Assembly (NCBI GenBank): GCA_013696915.1
Contig: JACCXR010000106.1
Span: forward strand, 1 to 21,356
DNA: 21,356 nt
Reading direction: 5' to 3'
From: Euzebyaceae bacterium
GTDB lineage: Bacteria; Actinomycetota; Nitriliruptoria; Euzebyales; Egibacteraceae
Each line of letters begins with the position of its first letter. The first letter of the stretch is position 1. The notes under the pieces were generated by a model. The model was not told the DNA's origin. It ran no database searches and saw nothing but the letters and a program-made list of their open reading frames with translations. The position numbers were made by a program, and so were the translations under genes. Of this stretch, positions 1-7,010 are shown in pieces.

Positions 1-396
1 GTCGACGCGGAACAGGTGCATCGGCTGCGGCGGGCCTTCACCTGCAGCGCCCATCGCCTGGAGCGCGGCGGCGATTCGGTCCGGGTCGGTCACCTCCACG
101 GCGCGTCCGGAGAGCTTCGCGTCGCCCTCCCAGGCGGTGGGATCGTCCGGCGGGTCCTCCGACGGGCTGTGCAGGGCGAGCCGCGGGTCCCGCTGCAGGT
201 CCCGCGCCTTGCGTGATCCCTCCATCATCGCGAGCCACAGCTGCCCGTCGCCGAATCCGGCCTCGATGCCGCTGATCCGGGGCGACCCGTCGCGGCGCAG
301 CGTCGCGAGCACCTTGTGGCGGTGGGCGTCGAAGCGCGCCTGCACCGCCTCGGCGAAGGCCGGTGCCGACGCCGCCACCTCCGTCCACGCAGCCAT
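1..396 (-). CDS. Pyridoxamine 5'-phosphate oxidase-fold (FMN/F420 split-barrel) protein, C-terminus cut by window edge
   Basis: The minus frame stays open from an ATG at 396 to the window edge, giving 132 residues of a protein that continues outside. The N-terminal part has the split-barrel pattern of the pyridoxamine-phosphate-oxidase-like family: a stretch reading HKVLATLRRDGSPRISGIE, then LWLAMMEGSRKARDLQRDPR, then a strand containing KLSGRAVEV. The 'TLRRDGSPRISGIE' and 'S.KARDL..DPR' blocks are the usual flavin- or F420-contacting strands and helix. A GGAGG-type ribosome binding site lies just before the ATG (plus strand 398-408). The family includes FMN- and F420-dependent oxidoreductases and heme-related binding proteins. 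Which cofactor this one uses cannot be told from the fragment, so a specific reaction is not assigned. It is transcribed in the same direction as the gene ending at 464, 67 bases upstream. Confidence 0.75.
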   Translation of the reverse strand, partial: MAAWTEVAASAPAFAEAVQARFDAHRHKVLATLRRDGSPRISGIEAGFGDGQLWLAMMEGSRKARDLQRDPRLALHSPSEDPPDDPTAWEGDAKLSGRAVEVTDPDRIAAALQAMGAAGEGPPQPMHLFRVD

Positions 397-463
397 CCGC
401 CCCCCCTCCTCACTCGTCGGCGATTCGGACGGCACCGTAGCCCCGAGGTGCGACAGGGCCGGT

Positions 464-1069
464 TCAGGTCTGGCTGTCGACCACGAACTCCACCGTGTCG
501 GCGCCGGGCGCATAGTCGTCGAAGGAGATCAGGCGGACATCGGCGGAGGCGCCCGCGGCGAGCGGCCCGCCGGAGGCCGAGGCGGTGCCGAGCTCCTCGC
601 CGGCGGCGTCGAGGATGCGCACCGTCCACTGGGCGGTGGCGACGTCGCCGCCGGTGCTGGTGACCGTGGCGCTGACTTCGAAGTCTTCGAAGGAGTCCTC
701 GCGGATCGTGACCTCACTGAATTCGAACTGGCCGGCGGTGAACGTGCCGTCGAGGAGGATGTCATCGGCGGCGGGCGGGGCGGTGGGGCTGGTCGGGGCG
801 GTCGGCGTCTGGGTCACCGTCTCGGTGACGGTTTCGGTGACGGTTTCGGTGACGGTCTGGGTGACGGTCTCGACGGCGGTGACGGTTTCGGCCGGCATCG
901 GTTCCGCGAGCTGCACGCGCTCTCCGAGGACGAAGCGGCCGATGCCCAGCCCGAGTAGGAAGCCGAGCAGACCGACGAGGATCGGCAGGAGCACGCCGCC
1001 CACGCCCGGGGAGGCCCCGGGTCGCGGGGCGGACGGCGGCGGCACCGCCCGGAAGGAACCGTCGGACAT
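464..1069 (-). CDS. Membrane-anchored protein with Thr-rich TVTE linker and extracytoplasmic FxLYD-like beta domain
   Basis: This 201-residue protein starts at an ATG at 1069 with an AGAGGA ribosome binding site six bases away. Residues 1-23 are a short Pro-rich cytoplasmic tail. Residues about 24-47 form one hydrophobic, Gly/Leu-rich transmembrane helix ending in GRFVLGER. Residues 61-88 are a tandem Thr/Val/Glu repeat (TVTE units), then a Pro/Thr-rich stretch to about residue 100. Residues about 101-201 look like an all-beta domain (GTFTAGQFEFSEVTIRED... TVRILDAAGEELGTA... YAPGADTVEF) resembling the FxLYD/DUF3426-type Ig-like domains of bacterial envelope proteins. The architecture suggests an outward-facing domain held away from the membrane by a stiff or O-glycosylated linker. 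No catalytic motif is visible. Function is unknown; the domain match rests on pattern only. Confidence 0.75.
   Translation of the reverse strand: MSDGSFRAVPPPSAPRPGASPGVGGVLLPILVGLLGFLLGLGIGRFVLGERVQLAEPMPAETVTAVETVTQTVTETVTETVTETVTQTPTAPTSPTAPPAADDILLDGTFTAGQFEFSEVTIREDSFEDFEVSATVTSTGGDVATAQWTVRILDAAGEELGTASASGGPLAAGASADVRLISFDDYAPGADTVEFVVDSQT
806..889 (-). repeat. Tandem period-12 coding repeat (TVTE units)
   Basis: About 84 bases, encoding residues 61-88 of the membrane-anchored protein, consist of imperfect tandem 12-mers on the theme cggtgacggttt (plus-strand reading), with tcggtgacggtttcggtgac repeated nearly exactly in the centre. Units keep the reading frame (four codons each), so copy-number change would lengthen or shorten the linker without a frameshift. 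Confidence 0.8.
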
Positions 1070-1306
1070 CGTCGTCCTCTCTGGCGGCGCTACTTCGCGG
1101 CGGAGGAGTGGCCGGGCAACAGCTTCAACGACGGGTCGATCAGATCACCGTAGCGGCCTTTGCGCATGGCCGTTGCCGAAGATCCGCGATACCTCGTGGT
1201 ACGTGAGCACCTGGGCAGACATACCCCGACCTGGTCGACGGTGAGTTGGTGGCGCGCGGACGCCGCCCGCCCCGGGCTGGCGGCGTCGGAACACCTGTTG
1301 AAATCG

Positions 1307-1334
1307 TTGAAGGTGGCGATGCCCGGAGTAGGAT
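1307..1334 (+). promoter_or_regulatory. Putative promoter of the antitoxin/RES-toxin operon
   Basis: TTGAAG at 1307-1312 and TAGGAT at 1329-1334 are separated by 16 bases and resemble -35 and -10 boxes. The start of transcription would fall near 1341, directly before the AGGAGG at 1342-1347 and the ATG at 1353. Another TTGAAA lies at 1298-1303. Assignment is by consensus only. Confidence 0.45.
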
Positions 1335-1352
1335 GCTTCTCAGGAGGCTGCC

Positions 1353-1862
1353 ATGTCCGGTCTGATCGCACGGATCGCCGAGGAAGCCGAACGTGAACCG
1401 GAACGGGTGCTCCCGGTCCTCCACGCCCTGCTCGGCGAACCGGTCAAGATCACCGAGGAGCTGCGTCCAACAGCGGCGCGGGTCGGCCAGAATCGTCGCC
1501 TCAGTGCGCTGAACGCGTTCAAGGCGGAGGCGCTCACGACCGCAGCGGTCGCCGAACACCTGGGCGTTGCCACACCCCAAGCGGTCCACCAGATGCGGGG
1601 CCGCGGCAAGCTGCTTGGTCGCACCATCGGCAACGTCACCTACCACCCTGCCTGGCAGTTCACCGACGCCGGACTGCGCGTGGAGCTCGGGGAGATCCTC
1701 AGGGCCATCACGGCGTTCACGACCGACGCAGTCGCCGCAGACCGGATCATGCGACTGCCCCGCGAAGAACTCGACGGTCGCTGTGTCGCCGAGGCGCTGG
1801 ACGACCCAGAGCAGGCCGACGACGCCTGGCGGATCCTCCACCGCCTCGGGGGCGGCTTCTGA
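1353..1862 (+). CDS. Antitoxin of a Res-type toxin pair (HTH protein, Xre/MbcA/ParS-like C-terminus)
   Basis: This 169-residue protein begins at an ATG five bases after a strong AGGAGG. The middle (about residues 63-90) reads TTAAVAEHLGVATPQAVHQM followed by basic residues, a helix-turn-helix typical of DNA-binding autorepressors. The C-terminus (about 105-169) is helical and ends ...LDDPEQADDAWRILHRLGGGF, resembling the toxin-binding part of MbcA/ParS/Xre antitoxins. The gene overlaps the RES-domain frame downstream, so the pair fits a type II module in which the antitoxin neutralises an NAD-degrading toxin and represses the operon. The N-terminal 50 residues are helical and of unknown role. 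Family placement is by pattern and by the neighbour; it could be a generic HTH protein if the neighbour were not RES. Confidence 0.65.
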   Translation: MSGLIARIAEEAEREPERVLPVLHALLGEPVKITEELRPTAARVGQNRRLSALNAFKAEALTTAAVAEHLGVATPQAVHQMRGRGKLLGRTIGNVTYHPAWQFTDAGLRVELGEILRAITAFTTDAVAADRIMRLPREELDGRCVAEALDDPEQADDAWRILHRLGGGF

Positions 1863-2437
1863 CCGGCGTCTTCTCGCTGCCCGACGCAGACCCGGGCCGG
1901 CGGCTCCTGAGCACGCTCACCGCGACCCTGTGGCGCTTCGACACCGCCGCATGTGACGCGTGGGACTGGACGCCGTTCGCGGTCCCGCGGTACCGGTTCG
2001 ACTCCGCGGCGGGCCTGCATCGCGTCCGCTACGCCGCCACGACCGCGCACGGAGCCGCCCGCGAGCGGCACTGGGACACCGGCCTTTTCATCCCGTCCGA
2101 TCACGCTGAGCACCACGTCGCGACCCTCAGCGGCCAGCTGACCGTCCTGGACCTGCGCCGCGAGGTGGTCCTCGACGCACTCGCCGTCGACGATCGGATC
2201 TCCACCAGCCGAGAGCAGACGGTGTGGGAGTCGGCCCAGGAACTCACCGACCGCACCGCCAGATGGTGGGGCGCCGACCTCCACGCGCTGGTCTACCGGC
2301 CGCGCACCAGCCCTGAGACCTCTGTGAACGTGGCCTTCTACCACCATGCCAGGCTCGACTGCACCTCCGCGCCGCTTCACGCGTGCGCCGACCTGCTCGA
2401 CGAACTGAAGTTGCGGGGCTTCACCATCGACTGGTAA
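1859..2437 (+). CDS. RES-domain toxin (NAD+-degrading family), non-canonical start
   Basis: A frame overlapping the antitoxin stop encodes a RES-domain protein. Counted from a CTG at 1859 it is 192 residues. R46 in the block PRYRFDS, Y58 in VRYAATTAHGA and E69 in AARERHW match the conserved Arg/Tyr/Glu of RES toxins. A Ser (about 151, in YRPRTSPETS) followed by VNVAFYHHARL matches the conserved Ser region. Characterised members (MbcT, Res) degrade NAD+. The frame is open from 1397 to 2437 but has no ATG, GTG or TTG before a GTG at 2165, which would remove the Arg and Glu. CTG at 1859 would give a CTGA overlap analogous to ATGA coupling and is the best guess; upstream CTG codons are possible. 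The alternatives are a -1 frameshift from the antitoxin or an inactive gene. Confidence 0.65.
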   Translation: MTGVFSLPDADPGRRLLSTLTATLWRFDTAACDAWDWTPFAVPRYRFDSAAGLHRVRYAATTAHGAARERHWDTGLFIPSDHAEHHVATLSGQLTVLDLRREVVLDALAVDDRISTSREQTVWESAQELTDRTARWWGADLHALVYRPRTSPETSVNVAFYHHARLDCTSAPLHACADLLDELKLRGFTIDW

Positions 2438-2499
2438 CCGCGGTTGGCACAGGGGGCACCGGAGCCCGACCGCACCGAGTTGCGGGTCCCAGCGGCGGC

Positions 2500-4710
2500 C
2501 TACCCGGACGCGGTGGCGGTCTCGGCGGGCGGGCGCAGGGCCAGCTGGTCGAGCTCGTACTCCTGGTAGGAGCTCAGCACCCCGAGACCGCCGAGCAGGG
2601 TCACCCGTTCGAGCGCTCCGCCGGCACGCTCCTCCAGGTACGCCGCCGCGTCAGGATCGGCGAGGACGCTCCCGGCCGGCACGATCATCAGCGGCTGCCT
2701 CCGCGCGACGGCCAGCGGCCCGCCGGCCAGCGCGTCCGGGAAGTCGTCGCCCGTGGCGACCACCAGGCCGGTGCCCTCCAGCCCCGGCGCGTGGGACGAC
2801 GTCCACTCGGTGACGGCGCGAGTGGTCCCGTAGCGGCTCGACCCCGCCAGGCGAGCCACCGCGATGCCGAGACGGCGGAGCTCGGCCACCACTCCGGGTC
2901 CGATGCGGTCCCGACCCCCCACGATCACGACCTCCTCGACCCGTGCCCGCCGCAGGTACGCCCTGGTCGGGGCCGGCAGCGCGGCGCTACGCGACAGCAG
3001 CACCGGCTCGCCGAGCAGCCCCGCCGGGACCGCCGCGACCAGCGCGTCCGCGAAGCCGCCCTCGGAGGCCAGGAAGGCCCGTCGCGAGCGGGGGGCGACC
3101 CGGCGGGCGATCGCCGCCGCCGTCGCGGTCCGCTCGGCACCGGCCAGGCGGCGCACGGCGTAGCGCTCGTCAAGCGCCTTCTCGACCTCGCCGGCGACCG
3201 CGGCGAAACCGCCCAGGATCGTGACCGTCTCCGGTCGCAGCAGCGCCAGCGCGTCGATGGTGGCGGGCGGCAGCGCGTCACGCGCGGTCAGCAGCAGCGG
3301 GCCGCCGACCTCCGCGGCCAGCGCCCCGCCGGCCAAGGCGTCCGGGAACGCCTCCCCGCTCGCGACCAGCACCTCCGGCGCACCGTCGGGATACGCGGCC
3401 AGGGCGATCTCGGCGGCCGTCTCGGCCCGGCCGGCGCCCGCGAGCCGCTCGGTCGACGTGAAGCGGTAGTCGTGGAACACGAACAGGCCGTTGGCCACGG
3501 GGCGGGTCGCGGTGTCGCAGCAGGGCAGGTTGCGGAGGAGCCCGTCCACCACGAACTGGGAGGACCCGCCGCCGTCGAGCGAGAGGGCCTCGACGGCCCC
3601 AAGGGAGATCATCGTCGTGGCCAGCTCGGCGATGGTCAGTCCCGCCGAGTATCCCGGGCGGCGCCCGTCCGCGGTCAGCAGGACGGTCTCGCCGCCGGAC
3701 GTGACGCCGATGGCCGATCGCGGAGCCCGGACCAGTGAGTGCACGTCGGGGGCGAACCCCTCGTCCTCCCAGTCGGCGGGGTCGGTCGGGACCGCGTCCT
3801 TGACGATCAGCGGCCCCGCCGCCAAGCCGTGCACGACCTGCGCCCAGGCCGGGAGGCGGTCCTGGTCGACCGGAAGCAGCGTGACGTCCAGCTCGACGGT
3901 GGCGCCCACGCCGGTGGTCGCGAGGCCGTCGGCCGCGCGGCCGTAGGCGAGCAGGGTGACCCCGCCCGCCGGGATCGGCACCTCCCGCCCGGTCGCGTCG
4001 GCCACCTCGGCCACCACGCCGGTTGCCCGTCCCGACGCGGGCAGGGTCACGTCGCCGAGGGTGTACGCCCGCACCGGTGCGGACGCCCCGGCGGCGAGCA
4101 CCGCCGGGCCCAGGCGCGGCGTGTAGACGAGCAGCGCATCCTCCCCGTCGCCCCCTGGGGCCGGCCCCGGCCGCAGACCGCGGTTGACGCCGGCGACCGG
4201 CAGGCGCAGGCCGTCGCCGAGCACGACGCTCACCCGCGTGCTCACGCGGTCCATGACGACGCCCCCGCCGCCGAAGGCGGCGGTGCCCCTGGGACCGCGA
4301 CCCTGGGTCTCGGACTCCGACACCAGCTCGCCGTCGACCGCCCAGTAACCATTGGGCTCCCCGACGGGGCTCGCCAGCCAGAAGCCGCCGTTGACGCCGG
4401 CGACGGCGCCCTCGCCGTACAGCCGCCGCCCCATCTCGGCAACCGTCTCCAGCCCCGGCACGCGCCCCTGCGCCAGGACCGGGCGCAGTTCGAGCGACGG
4501 GTCGTCACTGCGGAAGTGCAGGACGTTCACCACGACCGGCGACCCGTCGGACAGGCGCACCGTGCGCTGGTCGCGGTACAGCCCCGGCCAGACCGGCGCG
4601 CCGCCCAGCGTCCCCAGGGCCGGCTGGGCGGCGCTCGGCGGGGCGGCGGGCACCGGCGCCGCGACCAGGGCCGCGAGCACGGACAGGAGCACCACCATCG
4701 AACGTCGCAC
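2500..4710 (-). CDS. Secreted phosphodiester glycosidase (NAGPA domain) with three CWB2 cell-wall-binding repeats
   Basis: A 736-residue exported protein. Residues 1-28 are a signal peptide (MRRSMVVLLS... hydrophobic ...APVPAAPPSAAQPA). Residues about 85-410 form a NAGPA/phosphodiester-glycosidase domain: AGVNGGFWL early, then RSAIGVTSGGETVLLTADGR and AVEALSLDGGGSSQFVVDG, ending with TRPVANGLFVF. This family hydrolyses sugar phosphodiesters (mammalian uncovering enzyme, bacterial exopolysaccharide proteins). Residues about 417-715 hold three cell-wall-binding repeat 2 units, each opening with RLAG..R..TA or RLAGSSRYGTT and containing VLVASGEAFPDALAGG or VVATGDDFPDALAGGPLA, then VTILGG or VTLLGG. 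CWB2 units bind anionic cell-wall polymers, so the enzyme is probably held on the surface. An alternative start at M5 exists. It is divergent from xdhC, with 102 bases between the starts. Confidence 0.9.
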   Translation of the reverse strand: MRRSMVVLLSVLAALVAAPVPAAPPSAAQPALGTLGGAPVWPGLYRDQRTVRLSDGSPVVVNVLHFRSDDPSLELRPVLAQGRVPGLETVAEMGRRLYGEGAVAGVNGGFWLASPVGEPNGYWAVDGELVSESETQGRGPRGTAAFGGGGVVMDRVSTRVSVVLGDGLRLPVAGVNRGLRPGPAPGGDGEDALLVYTPRLGPAVLAAGASAPVRAYTLGDVTLPASGRATGVVAEVADATGREVPIPAGGVTLLAYGRAADGLATTGVGATVELDVTLLPVDQDRLPAWAQVVHGLAAGPLIVKDAVPTDPADWEDEGFAPDVHSLVRAPRSAIGVTSGGETVLLTADGRRPGYSAGLTIAELATTMISLGAVEALSLDGGGSSQFVVDGLLRNLPCCDTATRPVANGLFVFHDYRFTSTERLAGAGRAETAAEIALAAYPDGAPEVLVASGEAFPDALAGGALAAEVGGPLLLTARDALPPATIDALALLRPETVTILGGFAAVAGEVEKALDERYAVRRLAGAERTATAAAIARRVAPRSRRAFLASEGGFADALVAAVPAGLLGEPVLLSRSAALPAPTRAYLRRARVEEVVIVGGRDRIGPGVVAELRRLGIAVARLAGSSRYGTTRAVTEWTSSHAPGLEGTGLVVATGDDFPDALAGGPLAVARRQPLMIVPAGSVLADPDAAAYLEERAGGALERVTLLGGLGVLSSYQEYELDQLALRPPAETATASG

Positions 4711-4788
4711 CGCGTGACCCCCGTCGATCAGGAGCGGTGCACGCTACCCTCCCGCGGCCCGCAGCGGACTCCGATCGCGACGGGCCGG

Positions 4789-4794
4789 TAGGGT
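4789..4794 (+). promoter_or_regulatory. Possible -10 box for the xdhC-miaE unit
   Basis: TAGGGT lies 18 bases before the ATG at 4813, with GGGAGG (4802-4807) between them as ribosome binding site. No convincing -35 is visible. The 102-base gap 4711-4812 must carry promoters for both divergent genes; TAGCGT on the minus strand (4741-4746) is a similarly weak candidate for the glycosidase gene. Confidence 0.3.
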
Positions 4795-4812
4795 CTCGCC
4801 AGGGAGGCGCTC

Positions 4813-5583
4813 ATGGACGTCTATGACGCGCTGGCCCGCGCCCGGGGGCGCGGCCAGCAGGTGGTGCTCGTCACCGTTCTCGCCGTGGAGGGCGATGCGC
4901 CGTCGCACGCGGGCGCGAAGCTGGTCGTGGGCGTGGACGGCGTGCTGGCCGGCACGCTCGGGTGCTCGGAGTTCGACACCGCGGGGGTCGACCTGGCCGA
5001 CGAGGCCCTGTCGGCGTCGGCGCCGCTCCGCCGGCGGCTGGAGTTCCCCGGCCACGGGCGGCAGCGGTCCCTGGAGCTGTTCGCCGAGGTGCACGTGCCG
5101 GAACCGGCGGTGATCGTCCTTGGCGCCAACCCGGTCGGCCGCGCCGTGGCCGACCTCGCCAGAGCCGTCGGCCGCCGGGTCGTGCTGGTCGCCCCCGGCG
5201 GAGAGACGGCGGTCGCCCCCGGCGTCGAGGTCAAGGCCGACGACCCGCCCCGGTATCTGCTCGCGGCGCCCCCCGGTCCCCACGATGCGGTCGTGCTCTC
5301 AGACCACGACGCCCCCTACGTCGACGAGGTGCTGCGGGTGGCGCTGGCCAGCGAGGCCTTCTTCGTCGGCATGCTCGGCAGTCGCCGGCACGCCCCCGAG
5401 GTCGTCAGGCGGCTGCGTGATGCCGGGACGCCCGCGGCGCACCTCGCGCGACTGCACTCCCCGTGCGGGCTGGACATCGGCAGCCGCACGCCGCAGGAGA
5501 TCGGGCTGTCGATCGTCGCCGAGATCGTCGCGACGGAACGCGGCCGCCAGGGCGGCTCGATGCGGATGGGGGCATCGGCGTGA
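4813..5583 (+). CDS. XdhC/CoxI family protein (molybdenum cofactor insertion/maturation)
   Basis: 256 residues, starting at an ATG preceded by GGGAGG. The N-terminal XdhC_CoxI domain (about 14-62) includes GDAPSHAGAKLVVGVDGVLAGTLG. A Rossmann-type XdhC_C domain (about 96-245) begins AVIVLGANPVGRAVADLA and ends in FFVGMLGSRRHAPEVVRRL and the family signature SPCGLDIGSRTPQEIGLSIVAEI. Family members bind molybdenum cofactor and help sulfurate and insert it into xanthine dehydrogenase or CO dehydrogenase-type enzymes. None of those enzymes is in this window, so the client is unknown. The usual Gly-rich GxxGGG-like turn after the first domain reads GTLGCSEFD here. Its stop overlaps the miaE start (GTGA), so the two genes are probably co-translated. 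Confidence 0.85.
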   Translation: MDVYDALARARGRGQQVVLVTVLAVEGDAPSHAGAKLVVGVDGVLAGTLGCSEFDTAGVDLADEALSASAPLRRRLEFPGHGRQRSLELFAEVHVPEPAVIVLGANPVGRAVADLARAVGRRVVLVAPGGETAVAPGVEVKADDPPRYLLAAPPGPHDAVVLSDHDAPYVDEVLRVALASEAFFVGMLGSRRHAPEVVRRLRDAGTPAAHLARLHSPCGLDIGSRTPQEIGLSIVAEIVATERGRQGGSMRMGASA

Positions 5584-6179
5584 CGGGCCTCGTCCCCGAC
5601 CCGCGGGTCGACGCACTGCGCGTCGGGACGCCACCGGGCTGGGTCGACGTCGCGCTCGCCGACCTGCCCGCGACGATGAGCGACCACGCGCACGCGGAGA
5701 AGAAGGCGGCCCTCTCGGCCCTGTCGCTGCTCAACCGCGAGCCCGCGCGCACCGACCTCGTCGCCCGGATGGCGAAGCTCGCCCGGGAGGAGCTCCGCCA
5801 CCTCGACCAGGTCCTCGGCCACCTGCGGGCCCGCGGCTGGCCGCTGGCGGCGGACCGTCCCGACCGCTACGCCGGCGCCCTGTTGCGGCACCGCCGCGCC
5901 GGCGGGTCCGGCGGGCTCGTCGACCGGCTGCTCTGCGCCGCGCTCATCGAGGCCCGATCGTGGGAGCGGCTCAGCCTGCTCGGCGACGCCCTGGCCGACG
6001 ATCCGCTCGGGGCCTTCTACACCGAGCTCGCCCGCTCCGAGGCCGGTCACTACCGGCTGTTCGTCGACCTCGCCGAGGTCGAGTGCCCGGGCGAGGACGT
6101 CGCCGGCCGGCTGACCGAGCTCGCCGTCGAGGAGGCCGGCATCGTCGAGGCGCTGCCCCACGAGCCGCGCATCCACTGA
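5580..6179 (+). CDS. miaE: tRNA-(ms2io6A)-hydroxylase MiaE
   Basis: 199 residues from a GTG that overlaps the xdhC stop by four bases; a longer in-frame extension upstream only reads the shadow of xdhC. This is a diiron hydroxylase of the ferritin-like fold. Visible ligands are E40 (HAEKKAALSAL), E71 and H74 in REELRHLDQV, E124 in LIEARSWERL, and E154 and H157 in RSEAGHYRLF, the set expected for MiaE. The length matches the family (about 200). MiaE hydroxylates the isopentenyl group of 2-methylthio-N6-isopentenyladenosine at tRNA position 37, and thus acts after MiaA and MiaB. It is best known from proteobacteria; presence here with an xdhC-like partner is unusual. The assignment is strong because all ligand motifs are present and correctly spaced. 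Confidence 0.9.
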   Translation: MTGLVPDPRVDALRVGTPPGWVDVALADLPATMSDHAHAEKKAALSALSLLNREPARTDLVARMAKLAREELRHLDQVLGHLRARGWPLAADRPDRYAGALLRHRRAGGSGGLVDRLLCAALIEARSWERLSLLGDALADDPLGAFYTELARSEAGHYRLFVDLAEVECPGEDVAGRLTELAVEEAGIVEALPHEPRIH

Positions 6180-6236
6180 TGCGCATGACCCGGCGGTGGA
6201 CGAGCGGGGTGGCCGTGCGGTCGCCGGTGACCGGCC

Positions 6237-7004
6237 GTGGTTGAGGGCTTTTCCCCGGCGGACCCGTCCAGGGCCGGGCTCTTCCTCGACTTCGACGGCA
6301 CGCTCGCACCGATCGTCGCGAACCCGGCGGACTCGGCGATGACACCGGACCTGGCACCGGTGCTCTCCGACCTCGCCGAGCGGTTGGGGCTCCTCGCGGT
6401 CGTCAGCGGCCGCCCGGCGGCGTTCCTCGCCGCGCGCGCCGGCGTGCGCGGCGTGCGCCTGCTCGGGTTGTACGGACTGCAGGAGTACGTCGACGGGACC
6501 GTGCGGGCCCGGCCGGAAGCGGCGGCGTGGGAAGCGGCGGTCGACGATGCCCGCGACCTGCTTGCGGCGCGACTGGCCGGCCTGCGCGGCGTGACGCTTG
6601 AGGACAAGGGGCTCGCCGTCGCCGTGCACTGGCGCAACGCCGCCGACCGAGGCAGCGCCGGACGCGCCGTCGAACGGCTCGTGCGTGACGTCGCCGCCGC
6701 CACCGGCCTGGCACGTGAGCCCGGCAAGCTCGTTGAGGAGCTGCGGCCGCCGGTGGCCTGGGACAAGGGGGCGGGGGTCGCTGCGCTGACCCGCGAGCTC
6801 GGGCTGGAGACCGTCGCCTACGTCGGCGACGACCGCGGCGACCTGGCCGCGTTCGCGGCGGTCCGCCGGCTGGGCGGCCTCGCCGTGGCGGTCGACGCCG
6901 GGGACGAGACCCCGCCAGAGGTGCTCGAGGCGGCAGACCTGCTGCTCCACGGGACCGAGGGCGTGGCGGTCTGGCTCACCGACCTGCGGGACGCCCTCGC
7001 GTGA
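6237..7004 (+). CDS. otsB: Trehalose-6-phosphate phosphatase
   Basis: 255 residues of a HAD-superfamily phosphatase, taken from the GTG at 6237. HAD motif I is LFLDFDGTLAPI (nucleophile and acid/base Asp, residues about 18-20), motif II is VVSGRP, and motif IV is YVGDDRGDLAAF. A cap region of about 90 residues containing VTLEDKGLAVAVHWR lies between, as in trehalose-phosphate phosphatases, which remove phosphate from trehalose 6-phosphate to give the compatible solute trehalose. Its partner otsA lies next door but on the opposite strand, with stop codons only six bases apart. The gene follows miaE by 57 bases. No strong ribosome binding site is seen before the GTG, so the start is less certain than the product. 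Confidence 0.9.
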   Translation: MVEGFSPADPSRAGLFLDFDGTLAPIVANPADSAMTPDLAPVLSDLAERLGLLAVVSGRPAAFLAARAGVRGVRLLGLYGLQEYVDGTVRARPEAAAWEAAVDDARDLLAARLAGLRGVTLEDKGLAVAVHWRNAADRGSAGRAVERLVRDVAAATGLAREPGKLVEELRPPVAWDKGAGVAALTRELGLETVAYVGDDRGDLAAFAAVRRLGGLAVAVDAGDETPPEVLEAADLLLHGTEGVAVWLTDLRDALA

Positions 7005-7010
7005 GGGTCC

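Noticed and set aside
806..889. Period-12 repeat considered as CRISPR or intergenic satellite
   Set aside because: No spacers, unit too short, and it lies in frame within a coding sequence.
1070..1260. Short minus-strand reading frames (MSAQVLTYHEVSRIFGNG and MRKGRYGDLIDPSLKLLPG) in the gap before the antitoxin
   Set aside because: They look protein-like and might be a decayed gene, but each is only about 25 codons, in different frames, with no family I can name. I see nothing firm in the gap 1070-1352 apart from the putative promoter.
2438..2499. Possible bidirectional terminator between the RES toxin and the glycosidase gene
   Set aside because: No stable hairpin with a T run could be drawn in the 62 bases.
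2383..3738. Plus-strand open frame opposite the glycosidase/CWB2 gene
   Set aside because: Gly/Arg/Gln-rich shadow composition, while the minus strand encodes clear NAGPA and CWB2 domains.
5316..6950. Long minus-strand open frame opposite miaE and otsB
   Set aside because: Arg/Gly/Pro/Ala-rich product with no domain pattern; it is the GC-driven shadow of xdhC, miaE and otsB, which have full motifs.
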